Positions 62,271-64,000 of a stretch of 64,000 nucleotides of DNA are shown in pieces. The first letter of the stretch is position 1. Every line of letters begins with the position of its first letter. The notes beneath the pieces were generated by a model that was not told the origin of the DNA, ran no database searches, and saw only the letters and a list, made by a program, of their open reading frames with translations. The translations under genes and the position numbers were made by a program. This stretch comes from Fictibacillus enclensis (GTDB taxonomy: Bacteria; Bacillota; Bacilli; Bacillales; Fictibacillaceae): positions 496,001 to 560,000 of the forward strand of contig NZ_KQ758618.1 of NCBI RefSeq assembly GCF_001457035.1. Direction: 5' to 3'.

Positions 62271-62750
62271 CTACTTGTTCAAACCTTCTCCAACCCCTTT
62301 TAAGAGGTTGAGGCCAAAGCCTATGGCCCGGTTGATGTCAGGATCCTTCAGTGCCTTCATCAAATCAAATACGCCTACCTTTTCGTTGGCTTCCAGTCCT
62401 TTTTCCGCTTTCTCCAGTCCGTTGCCCAAGGCACCCATTAGTTTTTTGGTCATATCTGGATTGGTATCGGACAAAGCACCAGCTGCGGCCATCATGTTGT
62501 TGATGGCGTTGGTAATTTGGGGGCGGAGAAGCTGCTCTACAGCAATGCCCGCTACTTTTTCTTTTGCTTCAACAAGGCCGTTTACCGAGCCAAGAATCCC
62601 GCTTTCGTGCAGTTCATTGAACAGCTTGATCATTTCTCTGATTCCGTCTCCGCTTTTTGCCAAATCTGTCAGAATTGCTTCCAGACTTTGTTCTTGCAGT
62701 TCCTTTTCTGTACGGGCCGGATGTACAATTTTCGTAATCGGCTGTGCCAT
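62271..62750 (-). CDS. DUF1641 family protein (YjgD/YrhD-like), formate dehydrogenase partner
   Basis: A 159-residue helical protein of DUF1641, nearly always encoded beside formate dehydrogenase alpha subunits (yjgC-yjgD and yrhE-yrhD in B. subtilis). Visible is the GLVEAKEKVAGIAVEQLLRP segment and the C-terminal INRAIGFGLNLLKGVG typical of the family. Its start overlaps the fdh stop (TAATG), so it is translationally coupled. Likely a structural or electron-transfer partner. Confidence 0.87.
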   Translation of the reverse strand: MAQPITKIVHPARTEKELQEQSLEAILTDLAKSGDGIREMIKLFNELHESGILGSVNGLVEAKEKVAGIAVEQLLRPQITNAINNMMAAAGALSDTNPDMTKKLMGALGNGLEKAEKGLEANEKVGVFDLMKALKDPDINRAIGFGLNLLKGVGEGLNK

Positions 62751-64000
62751 TATCTCTGACCTCCCACCGGTATGTTGACATCGGCAATCGGTTCATAGTC
62801 AGCGCGTGCCCATTTGCGTTCCACCTGAACACCCGCTTGCGGATTGCGCTCCGCATAACGCGGATTATACATAGGAAGTGGAGCTCGTCCTTTAACGTTG
62901 ATCACTTCCATGCGCACCTTCGTCTGTTTGTAGGCCGGAGTCTGGGTCCGGACATCACCGACACTGCCGGTCAGAATGTTAATAGCATTTTCATGGCTGA
63001 CGGAATGCATCGGAACATACAATTCGTTACCTTGTACCCGGTCGGTTACGATGGAACGCAGTTTAATGAATCCGTAAGGGGATATCAAACGAACAGTGGA
63101 TCCATCCTGCACGCCGCGTTCGCGCGCGAGCTCCGGTGAAACCTCTACAAATACTTCAGGCAGCTTGTATTGAATACCCTTGGATTTATTGGTCATGTTT
63201 CCTTCATGAAAATGTTCAAGCAGGCGGCCGTTGTTCAAGGTTAAATCAAATTCCTTTTCATAATCAACCGGCTGGACGTAGTCAACAAGAGAGAATCGGG
63301 CCCTGTTGTCCGGGAAGTTGAATCGCTCAGTATAGAGAAGAGGCTCATCGCTGCCATCCTTTTGAACCGGCCAGATCAAGCTGTTCCATCCTTCGAGGCG
63401 GGCGTACGAAACTCCCGCAAAAATAGGAGCCAGACTTGCGATTTCCTCCATGATTTCACTTGGATGAGAATAGTTCCAGTCAGCACCCATTACTTTGGCG
63501 ACCTGCTGGATGATCCACCAGTCCGGCTTGGATTCTTCCAACGGTTCAAGTGCCTGGTACAATCTCTGAATCCGGCGTTCGGTGTTCGTAAAGGTTCCAT
63601 CTTTTTCAAGAGATGGTGAAGCTGGAAGAACGACATCCGCAAACTGGGCTGTTTTTGTAAAAAATACGTCCTGTACGACAAAAAAGTCGAGCTTGCCAAG
63701 CATTTCATGAACATGGTTGGAGTTTGAATCCACCCATGCCATGTCTTCACCCATGAGGTACATGGCTTTCAACCGGCCTTTTTCCACTTCCTGAAGCATT
63801 TCAATGTTGGTGAGACCGGCTTCAGGTGAAATGGAAACGCCATATGCTTCTTCAAATACAGCACGTGCCGCAGCATCTGTCAGTCTTTGGTTGCCTGGAA
63901 GCCATTGCGGGAGTGTACCCATGTCACAGGATCCCTGAACATTATTGTGTCCGCGCAATGGATAGGCACCTGCACCGGGGCGTCCGAAGTTTCCGGTTGC
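62750..64000 (-). CDS. Formate dehydrogenase alpha subunit, C-terminal part
   Basis: The frame is open to the window edge (417 codons), so the N-terminal Fe-S and molybdopterin domains lie outside. What is present is the second half of a molybdopterin oxidoreductase: GRPGAGAYPLRGHNNVQGSC, DVVLPASPSLEKDGTFTNTERRIQ (cofactor loop), and the C-terminal molybdopterin dinucleotide-binding domain with LLEHFHEGNMTNKSKG and YVPMHSVSHENAINILTG. It oxidises formate to CO2. The following DUF1641 gene confirms the formate dehydrogenase type. Confidence 0.92.
   Translation of the reverse strand, partial: ATGNFGRPGAGAYPLRGHNNVQGSCDMGTLPQWLPGNQRLTDAAARAVFEEAYGVSISPEAGLTNIEMLQEVEKGRLKAMYLMGEDMAWVDSNSNHVHEMLGKLDFFVVQDVFFTKTAQFADVVLPASPSLEKDGTFTNTERRIQRLYQALEPLEESKPDWWIIQQVAKVMGADWNYSHPSEIMEEIASLAPIFAGVSYARLEGWNSLIWPVQKDGSDEPLLYTERFNFPDNRARFSLVDYVQPVDYEKEFDLTLNNGRLLEHFHEGNMTNKSKGIQYKLPEVFVEVSPELARERGVQDGSTVRLISPYGFIKLRSIVTDRVQGNELYVPMHSVSHENAINILTGSVGDVRTQTPAYKQTKVRMEVINVKGRAPLPMYNPRYAERNPQAGVQVERKWARADYEPIADVNIPVGGQR

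Overview
The window is chromosomal DNA from an endospore-forming Gram-positive bacterium of the Bacillaceae. Evidence: spore coat genes (CotB, CotG-like, CotH, CotD), a Spo0M-like gene, SigI/RsgI remnants, strong AGGAGG-type ribosome binding sites, frequent TTG/GTG starts, U-tailed hairpin terminators, and a left end that keeps the Bacillus subtilis yug order (alcohol dehydrogenase, pgi, yugN, yugO). The species cannot be fixed from the sequence alone; a Fictibacillus-like or related genus is plausible.

Layout. 1-3.9 kb: Fe-alcohol dehydrogenase (cut by the edge), pgi, yugN-like, K+ channel yugO-like. 3.9-6.8 kb: coat cluster cotB-like, a Ser/Arg-rich cotG-like gene and divergent cotH (coat kinase). 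6.8-8.9 kb: rsgI and a sigI-like gene that encodes only the C-terminal half. 9-24 kb: housekeeping and accessory genes (serine hydrolase, MerR, flavin reductase, a DeoR/HAD-phosphatase pair, YitT, cotD, polysaccharide deacetylase, a Cys/Ser/Arg-rich coat-like protein, quinone reductase, cytochrome c551, DMT exporter, GH18, YcsI). 23.2-29.5 kb: a LacI-controlled carbohydrate operon (glycogen-debranching-like glycosidase, binding lipoprotein, two permeases, no ATPase) with three matching palindromic operators. A decayed nhaC fragment, two luciferase-like monooxygenases and a 34-aa peptide gene follow. 33.3-43.4 kb: an oxidative-stress and purine block with katA behind PerR boxes, a PerR-like regulator with a 34-aa zinc-ribbon gene, a yybP-ykoY manganese riboswitch in front of a half-size Spo0M-like gene, a xanthine-dehydrogenase-type operon, and a large-subunit catalase with a SigB promoter and an apparent AUC start. 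43.4-52.1 kb: thioesterase, DsbA/FrnE, DUF3219, LytTR regulator, CoA-transferase, a TudS-like DUF523 protein, small coat-like and YpzG-like genes, deoxyribosyltransferase, UMF1 transporter, phosphodiesterase. 52.2-56.1 kb: an htrA pseudogene, secreted M14 carboxypeptidase and a hydrolase remnant. 56.1-59.9 kb: potABCD polyamine importer. 60-64 kb: aldo/keto reductase and a formate dehydrogenase operon running off the right edge.

Functional links. CotH is expected to phosphorylate the Ser-rich tails of CotB and CotG-type proteins, all encoded together here. The two catalases flank an oxidase-type molybdoenzyme operon that may itself make peroxide, and the PerR boxes, PerR-like regulator and Mn riboswitch put peroxide and metal control in the same 10 kb. 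The sugar importer lacks an ATPase and probably shares an MsmX-type one. No rRNA, tRNA, CRISPR array, intact insertion sequence or prophage was seen.
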